Below are positions 9,764-22,518 of a stretch of 64,000 nucleotides of DNA, one piece after another (the stretch's first letter is position 1; each line of letters opens with the position of its first letter). This DNA comes from Rostrohypoxylon terebratum (lineage: Eukaryota; Ascomycota; Sordariomycetes; Xylariales; Hypoxylaceae). Where the stretch lies: positions 62,001-126,000 of the forward strand of contig MU385888.1 in NCBI GenBank assembly GCA_022497145.1, written 5' to 3'. Under the pieces are notes generated by a model, which was not told the DNA's origin, ran no database searches, and saw nothing but the letters and a program-made list of their open reading frames with translations. The position numbers and the translations under genes are program-made.

Positions 9764-12469
9764 ATGTAAATAAGGCATCTCCGGACGGCGTTGGGGTCTA
9801 TTGGCTGGGAAAAGGTCATCATAGCTCGTTATTTACGAACGAGGATCGGTTGCATAGGCTTCATATTTCGAAGCATCTTTCTCATCTTTCTCGAGACATC
9901 GAGTTTCTAGGTAGCCGGTCAGACCAATGCTGAGTGTCAATCAAGACGAATCAGCATCCCCGGAATGAATTTATGTGATACCCTATACTCTCTTCTGGCG
10001 TGACGTTTCTGGAGCTAGGCGTGGTGTGTCATATTCATTCTGCCAGCATGGTTCGAATGATTCGTGTAATTCCAAGGTCCCTTAACATTCCTTGCTTATC
10101 TTGACATCTGATCATAAGGTAGATGTTATCTCATACTGACTACAGTACGACCCGGGTATGCTCTGGGGATATGATTGGAGGTTGAGGGCTGTCCAAAATA
10201 ACTGATACTAAATATCATACTCCTGTCAGAAGTCGATCTCAGCCTGTGGCGTCAGCAACTCGAGACCATTGATTTCCTAGGTTATCAGCCTACAATGTAC
10301 ACAGTTAGAGAGATCCAGCAATATTCTTCTAGTAAAGAATATGCTAGTAGATGCTATATTCAAAATGTAGATATCTACCAGCAATAACCAATCTTACTAG
10401 TATCTGGTATTAATAAGACATATTTAAGGTCAATGGTTTTGAGTCATCCTATCCCACTTGATCGAAACGAAACAGAGAAAACACAAATTAGATAGGCTTC
10501 CATTTGATAGACGTAAGTAGTACACGTGATCGGGCATGTATATTGAATCTTGATATTACTCGCGTCTGCTAATTACATACATACCTAGAGAGCATGCCAG
10601 GTGTATGTAAATTGGGATTTGATCGGTTATGTGCATCACATATGTAAGTTTTGGTGATTGCCGATTCTAGCTAAAAGACAACGGGTAGTTGGGTACAAGC
10701 AGGGGAAAGTGTGAAGGCAATGACCCAACAATGACGTGTAAGTTAATCATAGAAGCTTAGCTTTGAGCAGTTCTTTACTTTCTTTACTGCGTACTGCCTG
10801 ACTGTGTAGTAATTCTTGGATGTGGATGGGTCTGGAATTGCGGGTGTGGAAGTGGGTGGGATTGTTCTTTTCTAATTCGATTATCAAACGCAGAGTCAAA
10901 AAAGGATTAACCTCAAAACCGGAGCATGGATATTTTACCAACAGGCTGGTGTGTCTGTGTGTATTGTTCCGACTCCGGATTATTGTACCTGGGATTTCCC
11001 AAGAGAATACTACCTTCATAACAGTACGGGATACTACACAGTAGACGATCTTGTCTCTGATTATTGCAACGCGTCTTCCTGATATAAAACACGCTCTACA
11101 AGGATCCAGTAAACCAGTCCGTCACCGAGCGCAGAGAACGTTGGGGTTGTCAGGAGACGAACCACAAGACCGCAAGACCGCAAGACCGCATGAATGCTAA
11201 TTAAACTTATGAGCGGGAAAGCAGGAAAGGGGTTAGGAAGGATAAAAAGAGGAAAAGACACGAATCAGGAATCGAAGGAATTATTATCGGAAGAGTCGCA
11301 AGAACCGACTTCCATAATCGTTCTCGAAAAGTCGACATTATCATCACCATCACCATCACCATTGCCATTACCATTAATACCACTAATACCATTACCACCA
11401 TATTCACATGACACTTGGGTATTAGGTCCGACGTCCTAAATATAATACTATTATTACGAACGAATCAACCCGTTTGCCTTATTTGCCTCTTTGCATCCGT
11501 ACCTGAGTAGGTACTAGGTATTGTACCTGGTACCTTTGCATAGGCGAAACAAGTGCATATGTAAGCTGAGCGACATGGTTCTTTCAAGCACATCTTAAAC
11601 ACACTGGAAAACATACCTACTACACAACATACACAACTACCTGCAAGATTGATTTATTCACAAAGTAAGGGTTTCACACCCTCGAATACGGTGAATCCGT
11701 GTGGCGGAGTTACATGCTGAGTTGCAGAGGAATATTCCCAATAGGTTAAGCGCTCGACCAGCGATGAACCCGCTTTAGCGCGTCAGACCAATCCCCTATT
11801 ACTCCTCAGTCTCCTCTATTACTGGGTAGGTACAAGTACCTAATACAGACCTACAGAACCGAACAAATTTACAAGGTTCTACGAGAGACTGACAAGACTG
11901 ACAAGACTGCAAGGTCACTTTTTTTTTCCAACAAGTGCTGTGACGCTGTCCGACACTCTAAGCTGTTTAAGTCGCTAAACTCTCCTTCTCCAAATCCCAG
12001 AGCGGATTCTCGTGCATCTCTCGTGCATTTATTGTGCATTAGACGCCACGAACCACAAATACAGAGCCACTCAGACATGAATTAACAACAATAAACGGAT
12101 TAAAATCATCAGAACAAGATAGTAAAACAGTCTCAGAAGTGCATTACTCCATACAGCATACTGCACGCTCTCTCTCTGTCTCTCTCTCGTCTACCGGCCA
12201 ACCCTATCGTTCGAGTATCCCATTCTTTTTTTGGCCGATCAACCTAACAACGACAACCAAATAACCCCCATATGCCATAGTCCACCATACACCATACACC
12301 GTACACCTGCACCATACATACATCCCTATCATATCATCCCACATTATCGTACTTACGGATTATTACACTCGGATTGAGACAGCAACAGTCTCATTCCCAA
12401 AACCTTCAATAACTACGTTTAGTAGTATTCTGTACATACACTTGTTTTCTCTGTGCATTCAATTAACAA
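9764..12469. other. Intergenic, 2.7 kb, with 5' leader of the next gene
   Basis: I see no convincing gene. There are short tandem repeats: AAGACCGC about three times near 11165-11190, and imperfect ACCATC/ACCATT repeats at about 11340-11400. The segment from about 12160 to 12469 is pyrimidine-rich, with a CTCTCT tract at 12169-12190, and ends in front of the coiled-coil gene, so it is probably its promoter and leader. Confidence 0.5.
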
Positions 12470-14490
12470 ATGTCCGCTACTCCCAAGAGGCCGCTGTCGG
12501 CAGCACAAGGTCGAGCTTCCAACGAGAATGTACCTCCCTCAGGACGACCTCGAGCGTCCACACCGACTTCGACAAATGGCACAGGAAATGCCACCACACC
12601 CCAGAGAAACCGGTCCATTAGAGGTGGAACGCCAATGTCTGCCAGAGCCGCTGCTACTCACAGAGCATCGTCGTCATTGAGCATTTCTACCACAAATGGC
12701 AATGCTGACGCCCGCGCGGAGCTCGTCGCACTAATCGAAGACCTCAAGGAGAGGTTGCAGAAGTCCGATGCCACATCCGAGCAGTACAGAAAGCAAGCAG
12801 AAGTCCTGCAGACAAGACTTGACGATGCTCTCAAAGAGCAAGCCAAGTTGGAGGATCGATTACATGAGAATGAGGAGCAGATTGAGAGTTTCCGAAATGA
12901 GAAGAGGGAGACGGCCAAGAAGATGCGCGAGATGGAGACAATTTATGAGGCTGAGAGGAGCTCCATGACAAAAGAGAAGGAGGAGATGGGTAACCGGGAA
13001 GAGGAGATGCAGGCCGTTATTAATAGGCTAAAGGAGACCCTCAACCAACGAAATGCGGAGGACGAATATCGTCCGACACGACAATGTGAGTATCCAAATT
13101 ATATCATCTTGCATCTACATCTACGATACGATGGATTACTGACCTGGGCACGATCATGACAGCAAATAACTCCTCTCCTAGCGTAGATAGTGGGAACTTC
13201 GCCCCACCGTCATCTGTCCAACGCAGCGACTCCAGGAACAATTCCAAACTTCTATTACAGAAGGATAAGCTGATCGAATCGCTACGTCTCGAGCTTGCTG
13301 AGGCACAGATTAAACTTGTAGAGTCCGAGAACCAGGGCGGCGGCCGACTACATGAAGTCGAACGACTCCTTATGGAGGCACGCATGGCTAACGCCCGTTT
13401 GATGGAAGATAATGAATCCTACCAACTGCTTCTTCAGGAGAAGACGCTCCATGGCGATTTCGGAAAGGGCGACTTCAGCTACATGAATGTAGCCGCTAAC
13501 CAAGACGCCTTGAATGCCCTGGAAGGCAGATCCAACGCTGGTGATGCGGCTCCCCCATCGGCCAGTCTTGCCGACGAACTAGGCGCTCTTAACGGAGACG
13601 AATCTCCCAAGGTACATGCCGAGGATGATAACACACGTCGCTTGGAGACAGAACTCCGCGCTGCGAAGGATCAGAACAAAGCCCTTACGTTGTATATTAA
13701 CAAGATCATCGAGCGGCTCCTTCAGCACCAAGAGTTCGAACACATCCTCGATCAATCCTCCGACTTCAAGCCTGGTTCCAATGTCAACAAGGACTTACCG
13801 CCGCCCCCTACAGAGTCACCTGGCGTCGGAGCTTCGCTGCTCCAGCGCGCAAAATCCATTGCTACCGGCGGTGCTCCGCAGCGTCCTAAGCCTAGGCCTA
13901 TGACCATGTCCGCATCTCATCAACTCCAGGCTCAACTGGCCATGCTTCCCTCCGCCCTGAACAACCCCGACACCGCACCTAGTATCCCGATATCCGGGTT
14001 AGGCAGGTCTCATAGCACCCGACGCTTCCCAGGCCGTCCCATGAGCGAGCAGTTAACAGGAGCCGCTGGCATTGTGAACGCAATGTACAAGGGTCCCGAT
14101 GGCCCGCTCTCCCCAACGCTGAGCACGGCGTCATCGTCAGCGCGCCACTCGCAGACGTTCTTCGGTAGCAATAGGGTCTCGTCGAGTATCGGACATAACG
14201 GGTCAGCGGGCAACTTCCCAGGCATGAGAAGTGAAACGAGTAGCGTGAGCGGAGATTCGGCGGCCGACGGGACCACCGGCACGATGACGAGCGCCAGCCA
14301 GAGCCCTCCTAGGACAGTGGGCAGTAGCATCGCCGGAGAGAAGAGTACTACAATGACGGGAAATAAACCCCGCCCATTGAGATTAGTGCAGGAGAATAAC
14401 GAGAAGGAGCGTGAGCAGAATAAGAGGGCTTCGTGGCTCGGGTGGGCGCAGGGGGCCTGGACTAAGAAGGAGGGTGAGGATGTGCGGTAG
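12470..14490 (+). CDS. Coiled-coil protein, 647 aa, function unknown
   Basis: Two exons, 12470-13085 and 13163-14490, are joined in phase 1 across a 77-nt intron with a GTGAGT donor and a CTGAC branch site. The N-terminus (residues 1-75) is basic and rich in Ser/Pro/Thr. A long coiled coil follows, about residues 80-200 (heptads rich in Glu/Lys/Gln, such as RAELVALIEDLKERLQKS), with further helices at about 230-300 (KLIESLRLELAEAQIKLVES, then HEVERLLMEARMANARLMED) and about 345-380. The C-terminal third is low-complexity Ser/Gly/Pro and ends in a basic RASWLGWAQGAW segment. Fungal homologues of this layout are often labelled 'M protein repeat'-like because of the coiled coil; that name says nothing about role. 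A cytoskeletal or scaffold role is a guess only. No signal peptide or membrane span is visible. Confidence 0.85.
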
Positions 14491-14785
14491 AGATATCCAC
14501 AGTATGAAGTTGATGCTATATGGGATAGCAAGAGGGGAAGAGCGAGGGAGTGGAGAGAATAATGACATTTATACATAGCATTGCCTAGCAGGGGGAGACG
14601 TCAACCCTGGTTAGGCACATACGAGAAGACATCGCATCTCTGTTCTTACGCCACGACAACCACCAAAGCAAGCAAGCAAGCATAACGGCTCTCGGATGGA
14701 AACGACACGAAACCATAAACAACGTACGAACCAACTTAACGAACGAACGGGTTTGGGATGAACGACACGCATAAACTCTCAATAC

Positions 14786-14788
14786 ACC

Positions 14789-14820
<32 letters not shown>

Positions 14821-14828
14821 CAACAACA
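14786..14828. repeat. CAC then ACA trinucleotide microsatellite
   Basis: CAC repeats pass directly into ACA repeats, about 43 bp, downstream of the coiled-coil gene. Confidence 0.85.
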
Positions 14829-16430
14829 CATTAAAACATACACCGAAAGAAAAAGACGAAAATGAGAGACGGAATGACTTATTATTATACTTGATACAAA
14901 CCTCACCCTTTTTTATTATGGAAAGAAAGCCAACACTTTTTGTTTTTTTTTAAACTTCGCTTGTCTTACGATTACGGCCTAAGTTCAGTCTGCGATGGTC
15001 TGGTAGGGATATCTGGACCGGGTGGTCTGGCGATATATAGATGATATGATATATTCTATTGTCGACATTTTTATGTGTGCGCGTGCTGCGTTTTTTGTGT
15101 ATACCTCTGATATGTGAGTGATTGAGCGAGTGAGGGGATGTTGTGAGAGAGGTGTAATGTGTAATGTTTTGTTTGAAGAGTTTAGAGAAGATAGAGGAGA
15201 GGAGATGAGGTAATAGACAGAGGTAGGTATGAGAGAGAATTTGAATACAGGTTGATATGATATGCGCTGATTTAGAAGAGGGAGAGAATAGATGTGCGGC
15301 ATTTATGGAAGTGAGGCTGGCTAACGTAGAGAAGTCGAGCTCGAGTTTGCGTGATATTTGTAGGGGTACTCGGCTTGCCCTAGATGCCAGTATCACAACC
15401 TACATCTAATTCCTCGTAATATACCTACCTAGGTGTCACGGCTATAAAAACTCAAGGGAACAGATATGTCTCGCTGTTCTTTACGTGCGATGAAGGAGAT
15501 TGGGAAAAGCGAGTCCAATGTTACTACTTATCACATCCGGACACTTACACCTATGTACGTCATTTTGAAGATGATGTGGTATACGTACATACCACCCGCT
15601 ATGGACCTGACCTTCAACGTTGCGGCTACCACATACACTCGAGGTAGGCTTGAGCCGTTTTACTCAAGATATTCGCACGCTTTATGTGGGTTTATAGATA
15701 CTATTTTCCCGAGTTACACGGTGGAAGGTTTCGGTGTAGATAGAGAATTAGGCTTCTGCAGCCGCTTCTAGGTTTTCGTGTGCCGGCGGTGGGCGTCATG
15801 AGTAACCTTGGCCACCTTTAGGACTATCTGGGACAATAGGAGAGGGGTTTAAAGGAAGGGAAAATACCGATGAGAGGTTTTGGGGGATAACGTGTATATA
15901 GGTGAGCGCGCAAGTTATCCCTCAAATGGCCGCGAAGTCGGACAACCGTCGCACGGTGTCGACGCCTCGACAGCCACATGGACCCAACTCACATCTAGAC
16001 GCTTCGAAAAATCGTCTAGATGAGGTTCTGGACACGGCTGGTCGTCTCAGAACTCGGTAAGAGTGATAGCGGTATGTGGTGCGAGAGAATTACGTGCGGA
16101 GGAGACTATTCCTCGCTCATCTACTTGGGACGGAGGAATGATTACTCTCTTTCGCGGGAGAGGACCCGAGGATGTACTATGCATGCGGCTAGAGAATGGG
16201 TAGGTAAACATCTTAAGCTTACAGCAGGAGGCTAAGAGCTCAAACATAGATGTCTAGAGTCAATTCCTCGGTGACTTGTCGTTGCGTATGACTTGGGCTG
16301 TGTATGACGTTCTACGAGGAGTTTTTTGGGCGTGGACTAAGCCAGTAGTCATCACGTCCCAGCATTCCCGCAGCTGGAGAGGAATATATCCTTAGGAATC
16401 GTCTTGTGATGGAAAGGAATATACGGTTAT

Positions 16431-16447
16431 CTACCTACCTAGGTAGT
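16431..16447. repeat. Palindromic TACCTAGGTA-type motif
   Basis: CTACCTACCTAGGTAGT contains a perfect inverted repeat (CTACCTAGGTAG). It is one of the dispersed palindromes described in the findings. Confidence 0.7.
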
Positions 16448-18619
16448 CAATACCAAATGCTGTACGGCCGACTCCTAGTATCACATCGTATGATGGAAGA
16501 CATCCATCCAATGAATCATTATTCGGCAACCCGTCCATTCAGAAGCCATCATAACTACCCCAAGGTAAGCGGTGGGAGAAATCGCGATTCCAGCTATACC
16601 CCGTGTCAAGCCACGTTATTACAGCTGGACCGAGTTTAGCCTCAAGTAAGCACCGTCTCCTTTCAAGGCAATCGAGTCTCGAAGTACAGGTAAGTATACC
16701 ATATACCATAAGCAAGAAATCTGAGATGTCACAACTATAACGCCGAAAATGGCTCAAATCCCACCCCCTTTCGACCACTCAGAGGAGCCGCGCGGTGTAT
16801 ACTACGTATGTGGCTTTCCTAATGGTTGGTAACACGGGTCTTTACCGAAACGCTGGGAGAATCTCCGGACTTAAGAAGGGGTCTCGCTCCAAAGGGATCA
16901 TGTCTAACCAGTTCGAGACTTATAAGTGTACGGATTAATGTTTTTTTGATTTGTTATACTTTTAATAATAGCAACCTATGAATATGTCATCGGTGGAAGC
17001 CTGTACTCGACAATAAAAAAGCGCAGATTGTCACTCTCAGGTTCCGGTCTTCCCTATCAAAGAGCCGCACTGCGTATCTTTCCTACTCTAGGCGACAATG
17101 TCACCCCCCAACGCTGAAAGACATCACACAGAGTCGTTAGTTTACCTACTTGCGATGGCAAGGGAGGGATATCACGTCAAGCAATCGACGGAAAGAGAAA
17201 TGATATTTCGTCACTGTTTGGGGCACTCTCTCTTTTCATTGATATCGAGCGTCGATCGAAGTTAGGCTTCCTATGTGGTATGTGGTAGGATATAGAAAGG
17301 AGGTATTAGTGGGAGTACACGTGTTGTATTCATACTCCCATAAGCCCCCAATAACACTGAACACCCCCACACTGCGCACATCCTCTGGGAAGATGTTGGC
17401 GCCCACGGACCTATGGGGATGACGGGTTCCTGCGCAGATGACCACTCGACCAACCAGACCCAGTACTCTAGGCTGGCCTTTGGTGGTCGAGACGGTGCGC
17501 TGATAAGACAGGACAGGACAGGATTCTAGGCTGAGCAATAGATCCCCATCCGTCTGGACGGCCCGCATATTACTGTATGGCTATTATGTATGGTTCTTGG
17601 GCTGCGAGGATAGAAATCTGACATGATGGATGCCGGTCTTGGGTCCTTGGTTTGAGAAAGTGCAACACCCGCATCACTGAAAAATTACGACGGAGGTCCA
17701 GGGTCGTTTGCGCATGTCAGATCATGGACACGAGGGATTCGGTAATGGACAGGCTCAAAGTCGTATTATTAATAGTAATTAGTATACACATAGCCTGGGC
17801 TTAGTGGCATATTTCGAATCTTCAAGGCAATCGGATTTAAATGGCCCGGATAGTCGGCTCGTCCCGTCGACTTCCGGCTCGAAAGGATCGTGGCCAGGCT
17901 TATCCAGGTAATTTTCGGCTCTTCTCGTTAGTTTGCGCGCGAAAAAAGCCTCTTTCGCGATTCGTCACCAACCGACCAGTCCGTCTTCTGGTTCCCCAAG
18001 AAGGCAACTTGTAATATATTGCAAGCTTTGGCAGGTAAGACCTTAAGAGGACCAGATCAATATATAGCATGCGCGATGACTGTCAGATAAAGTCATCTTA
18101 ATTACCAAGTCCGGAACTCCAAATAGAATTCGTGCATATGCGATGCTCCTGTTATTTGGATCTTTGGTATCTTTGGTACCTAGTTAGGGAGGGTTCAGAG
18201 GGTTACGGTACCTGAGAGATAATGCTAGATGATTGAGCTGGCAGGGTCACGTCCTGTAAGACACGCATCAGCCGAAGCATTTGTGTGCGTAGTAGTCAGT
18301 AGGTCGTCCACATGTCGATCTCTGAGAGGTCCAAATTTGCCGGGTTCCAAGGGTTCTATTGAAAAAGCGATGTCGCTATAGGCTGATGCAAGGCTGAGTA
18401 TGGTCTGGTAGTCTGGTATAGTCCAAATTGAAGCCTTCTTGGTCCGGTACGTTCCTAATTCGTGAGAGGGAGCGCCATTTTGCACCTTTCTTGATTTTTT
18501 TCTCACTTGACATCGACCGTTTGGGGAAAAAGCAAAAGGGACATAGTGACATACTCTCCAGGGAACTTGTCCAAGTATCAAACAAGTACTGGATAGCGTA
18601 GCCCTTGGTCGGATTTTGC

Positions 18620-18643
18620 TTTTTTTTTTTTTTTTTTTTTTTT
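18620..18643. repeat. Homopolymer run of 24 T
   Basis: Uninterrupted T run, A on the minus strand. It could be a relic of a poly(A) tail from retroposition or simple slippage; no parent sequence is visible next to it. Confidence 0.8.
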
Positions 18644-18848
18644 GAATTGGGTACACAGCACACCATTTTGCATTGTGACCTTTGCGATCCGTGCCTGTTA
18701 CCTACCTAGGGCCTAGGCACTAAGCTGTACAAGTCGGTTTCCTAAGACAATGACGATGTACTACATAAGCTGTAGAATACCGCCAAAGCCATAGCCAGAC
18801 CGCGAGAGACCGCCGTTTGACTGTTTGTTAACCCTGTAGCTTAGATCG

Positions 18849-18880
18849 ACGTAAAGCGACGTAAAGCGACGTAAAGCGAG
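18849..18880. repeat. Tandem GACGTAAAGC, three copies
   Basis: Three adjacent 10-bp units, followed by the degenerate GAGACAAAGC. A small local duplication. Confidence 0.7.
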
Positions 18881-19091
18881 ACAAAGCAAAACAGCAAAAA
18901 TTTGAATCCAACCTCTCGGCTTGCTTAACCAGGCGGCGGTAGACAAGAGCACAAGCAGCACCGCATTGGAGCGACTGGACAGTGCCCTGAAGAGTGAGGA
19001 GAGGAGGAGAGGAGAGAGAAGAGATGTATTAGTGGGGATAATATGCAAGACATGCATGTCAAAGATGGGTGGAATGGGATGCAAAGTGGAG

Positions 19092-19120
19092 AAAACAAGG
19101 GAAAACAAGGGAAAACAATT
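19092..19120. repeat. Tandem GGGAAAACAA-type repeat
   Basis: Three near-identical 10-bp units of the pattern GAAAACAAGG. No coding role is visible. Confidence 0.65.
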
Positions 19121-19693
19121 CGTCTGGAAGCCGAATGGAAAGAAGTTGGAAAGGACGCGGCGTGGCCTCCGGGATCCAGTTTCTGCCCACTGCCCAGTGC
19201 GATCCAACCAGGTGGATCGCTGGCGAACGTCGCGACTCGCTACTAAGTGCTAGGTACCATACTAGGTAACTACCTAAGGTGTGGAGGAAAATGTCCGTCT
19301 GGAGGTAACTTGCGGTCAAACCGGAAGATACTTCTAGTCGACTTCCGAAACCGTTGACGGTGGAGTTTCTCTGCTAGTAGCTTCAAGTATCGGCTAACGA
19401 ATTTTCAAGTACTTTACAAGGTTGCTATTCCAAACTGCGAAGGTTCAAGGGTTAAGTTGTCGGGCACTTGCAAGTAGGTTTGATGTTACCTACATACTAT
19501 CTACTAGTAGGTGCTACTACGCAGTACCTAGTAGGTAGCACCAGTGTTCCTGAACATCTCCTTCCTTCCCGAGCTTTCCAAGTGTTTAACACATCAATGA
19601 TCTAAGCATTTAGGGTACGTACATCATGGATGCATCGCTGCTCGGATTTGAATGTTCCTACCTAAACATGATCAATTTTATTGAGGTATTAAT

Positions 19694-19731
19694 TACCTAC
19701 CTACTAGGTACTATAGGTCCTAGGTCCTATG
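19694..19731. repeat. Palindrome cluster (TACCTA/CCTAGG type)
   Basis: TTACCTACCTACTAGG is followed by TAGGTCCTAGGTCC. It belongs to the dispersed palindrome family; a related cluster lies at 19487-19540. Confidence 0.65.
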
Positions 19732-22518
19732 TAGTATTATCCCGTCTCCTTTGCAGTCCATATTTGCGCTCATAGGTTTAGAATTATTTCATCATACATT
19801 ATGTATGGGCGCACAGCGTTGCAAGGTACATACATATGCTGATGTATGTGCTAGACGAATGTTGATTAGAAGCTTTAAAACTCGTATTGCCGGGTATTTA
19901 CTATACAGAGTTGTCGTAATAGTGGCAAAGTTCAAACGTCTCAAGCACTCCGGCTATCATTGGCAAGTAAATTTAAAACGTAGTGGATGGGATTATGTAA
20001 ACTGGCGTGGTTCCAACCTCCCACATATCTTCATGGTCTTCATGATGTACTACATCGATTGATCAAATCAATGTGTGCATTCATCTCGTGCAGTTTGTGT
20101 CACCGCTCTCATAATATGGATGTACATAGTATCCAAGTACTACGTACCTTCTATGAACCATCCTGCCATCCAGCCTGCCAGCCCATCCTAGGCGGATTGT
20201 AAGGCGAAAGTCCCACTTTCGAATCGATTTCTGGGGAATTGGCTGGTAAGACTTGTGCTACAGTCGGTTTAGCTTCAGGACCGAAGGACATGGTAAGTCC
20301 CTGGAAACCCTCACTTTTCTCGGGATTCGTGCCGACTTTCTACATTCTAGGTACTAATAACGTACTACGTGACGCGGAGCGAGCTAAGTGAGAATGATCG
20401 GAATGGAAATCCTTTCGGTTGACTATCGTCTCGGCTTTTCGATATTCTAGTCATGTGTCCGAAGCTGTTGGACTTGGATTGATATATTATGTAATTTAAC
20501 AGTGGTCGACGGTGGTCTTGGAAGCATCTTAATTCCTACATAGTAGAGGCTAACTCCTGACAAATGATATTTCTCTGACCCGTAGCCATCCGTACCAATA
20601 TTCGGTAAAATGGAATAGGAGTGAAAATTGAAAATTCCTATTTTTAAAATGACACCTCAACGACCAGGTATATAAGGGCTAATTAGGTTTGTGAGATGAT
20701 GTTTTTTTTAGACGTACACCTTTTCATAGATCAAATTGGGCTTAGCAATCTCAATATATAGTAGTGTACATCTACCAGGTACTTATCCGGGGCAAGGAAA
20801 ACATTGAAGGCATGTGTGTAATACCTACTAGTACGTACAAAGCAAGACTGAGTTGTTCTTTCCCTCCATTCCTTGATTTTCTTTTCCCTCACCTGGTCCT
20901 TGGGATGGAAGTTTAATAGTTTTGGACAACATTATCCAGCATTAATATGCTGTAGTACTACTTAGTAGGCAAGAATATGAGTAGGTGGTAATTTCTCAAG
21001 GTAACGTTGGCGTGTCTAATGCATCTATGATGTGTCTAACCTTTGCCACAATAATCGTAGTATATAAAATTTCATGTTCAAATGTTTCTCGATATATGAT
21101 TTAGGGTTATTCATTGTGACTTGTGCGACTTATGCACTTAGCTATGTAAAGTACAATATATACATTAATAGTACTATCATGTGTAGTATACTAGTAGTAG
21201 TACTATCCAAGATGTGTACTGCAGGCAGCATCGAAATAATATGCATAAAGTATGTACATAAAGTGGGTGGAATAATAATAATCTAGGCATAATTTGTACC
21301 TTCCTAGGGTTGCAACATCTTGAACCAGGGTCCACTTTGCGACAGTGCGTTTGGTGAGAGCAGGTACTCCGGTACATCTATGCTGTATTTGATTCGTACT
21401 AGGTAGGTACACACGTACGGCGTACGCATCCATGAATGTACTGATGTATCCTAAACCCACTCAAAAATATACATGTGCAATACATCGTCAACCTCCAACC
21501 AAACACTTACACTTACATTTAGAACCTTACAACCTTACAAGCAAAAAAAAAAATCTAGAGGAACATTGAAACTTGAACGTCCAATACATTTCGACTCCCC
21601 GTGTTTCCTCAGCTTTCTCAACAACAAATCAACCACTTCTTCATCCACGCCTCATTTTTCTCTCCCCCAAACTACTCGTTCCCATACCTCTCCAACTGTC
21701 ACTTCCAAGGTTCCAAGTCATTACTTACTGTATTATTGTACATTCACATTCGTTCAGAGTGTCCAGTAAAACTCCCCTCCATACAATACCTCCATACCTA
21801 GTACCATAATCCATCCACTGTCCATCCCTCATTCTGCATCTGCAGTACACCTTGAACTACCTACACCCGCAACCCGCAACCCTGAACCCGCAACGGCATT
21901 GAACTCCACACGATTGTGTCATCTACTTACCTACCTACCTACACATCCAACATCTTAGCCTCTGGTCTTCGCGTCCAATCCCGCGTTTGCAGATTTTTTG
22001 CATTCCTTTTGCATTCCGACGAAACCACTCAGGCGACACATCCCCAAGCCTCATACCACTTTATTCGTCAATCCGCGCATCAGGGATTATTCAATCTGGG
22101 ACTTGAGATAACTGGAACTGGGATCACCGGGATACTCATCACACAAATTTACCAAAAAATACAGTACCGATACCAGCACCAGCACCAGCACCAGCACCAC
22201 CAACACCAACACTAGCACAGACGATCTTAAACGACTGGAAACGACCCAAACGATAGTGGGGGATACACTTATTTGTGCAACATTCAATCTTGGACACACG
22301 CTTAATTTATCCAGTATCCAGTCTGCATAGTGGGAAAAGAGAGTCGCACGCGAATCTGCTGCCACATCACGATGATCAACCTCTCTGGAAGCACAGCCGT
22401 TATACTTCCGAGCTAATCCTATTCCTGGTATTTCGTGGCATGCCCGCAGTAGACGTGGTTCCATTGTTTGTGCCGGCTCCGATAATCTTCCACGACAATC
22501 GACCAACCAGCTAGCAAG

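Larger units (their letters stand above)
14491..22518. other. Gene-poor 8-kb interval
   Basis: No ORF here resembles a known protein or shows coding character over more than about 100 codons. The content is: a CAC/ACA microsatellite (about 14786-14828); several palindromic TACCTAGGTA-type motifs; tandem GACGTAAAGC (about 18849-18880) and GGGAAAACAA (about 19092-19120) repeats; a run of 24 T (18620-18643); and, from about 21470, a pyrimidine-rich stretch leading to VAC7 that is probably its long promoter and 5' leader, with CAGCAC repeats at about 22173-22198. I see no transposase, reverse transcriptase, tRNA or rRNA signature. Confidence 0.55.

Noticed and set aside
10040..10062. GGTTCGAAT resembling a tRNA T-arm
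   Set aside because: The matching 3' side of the arm and an acceptor stem are missing.
17236..17568. 110-codon minus-strand frame in the 8-kb gap
   Set aside because: Residue composition looks random and no family is recognised.
18620..18643. T24 run as a retroposed poly(A) tail
   Set aside because: No adjacent gene-like copy or target-site duplication could be seen.
14491..22518. Repeat-induced-mutation relic of a transposon
   Set aside because: No reverse transcriptase, transposase or long terminal repeat pattern could be read, and I cannot compute mutation indices here.
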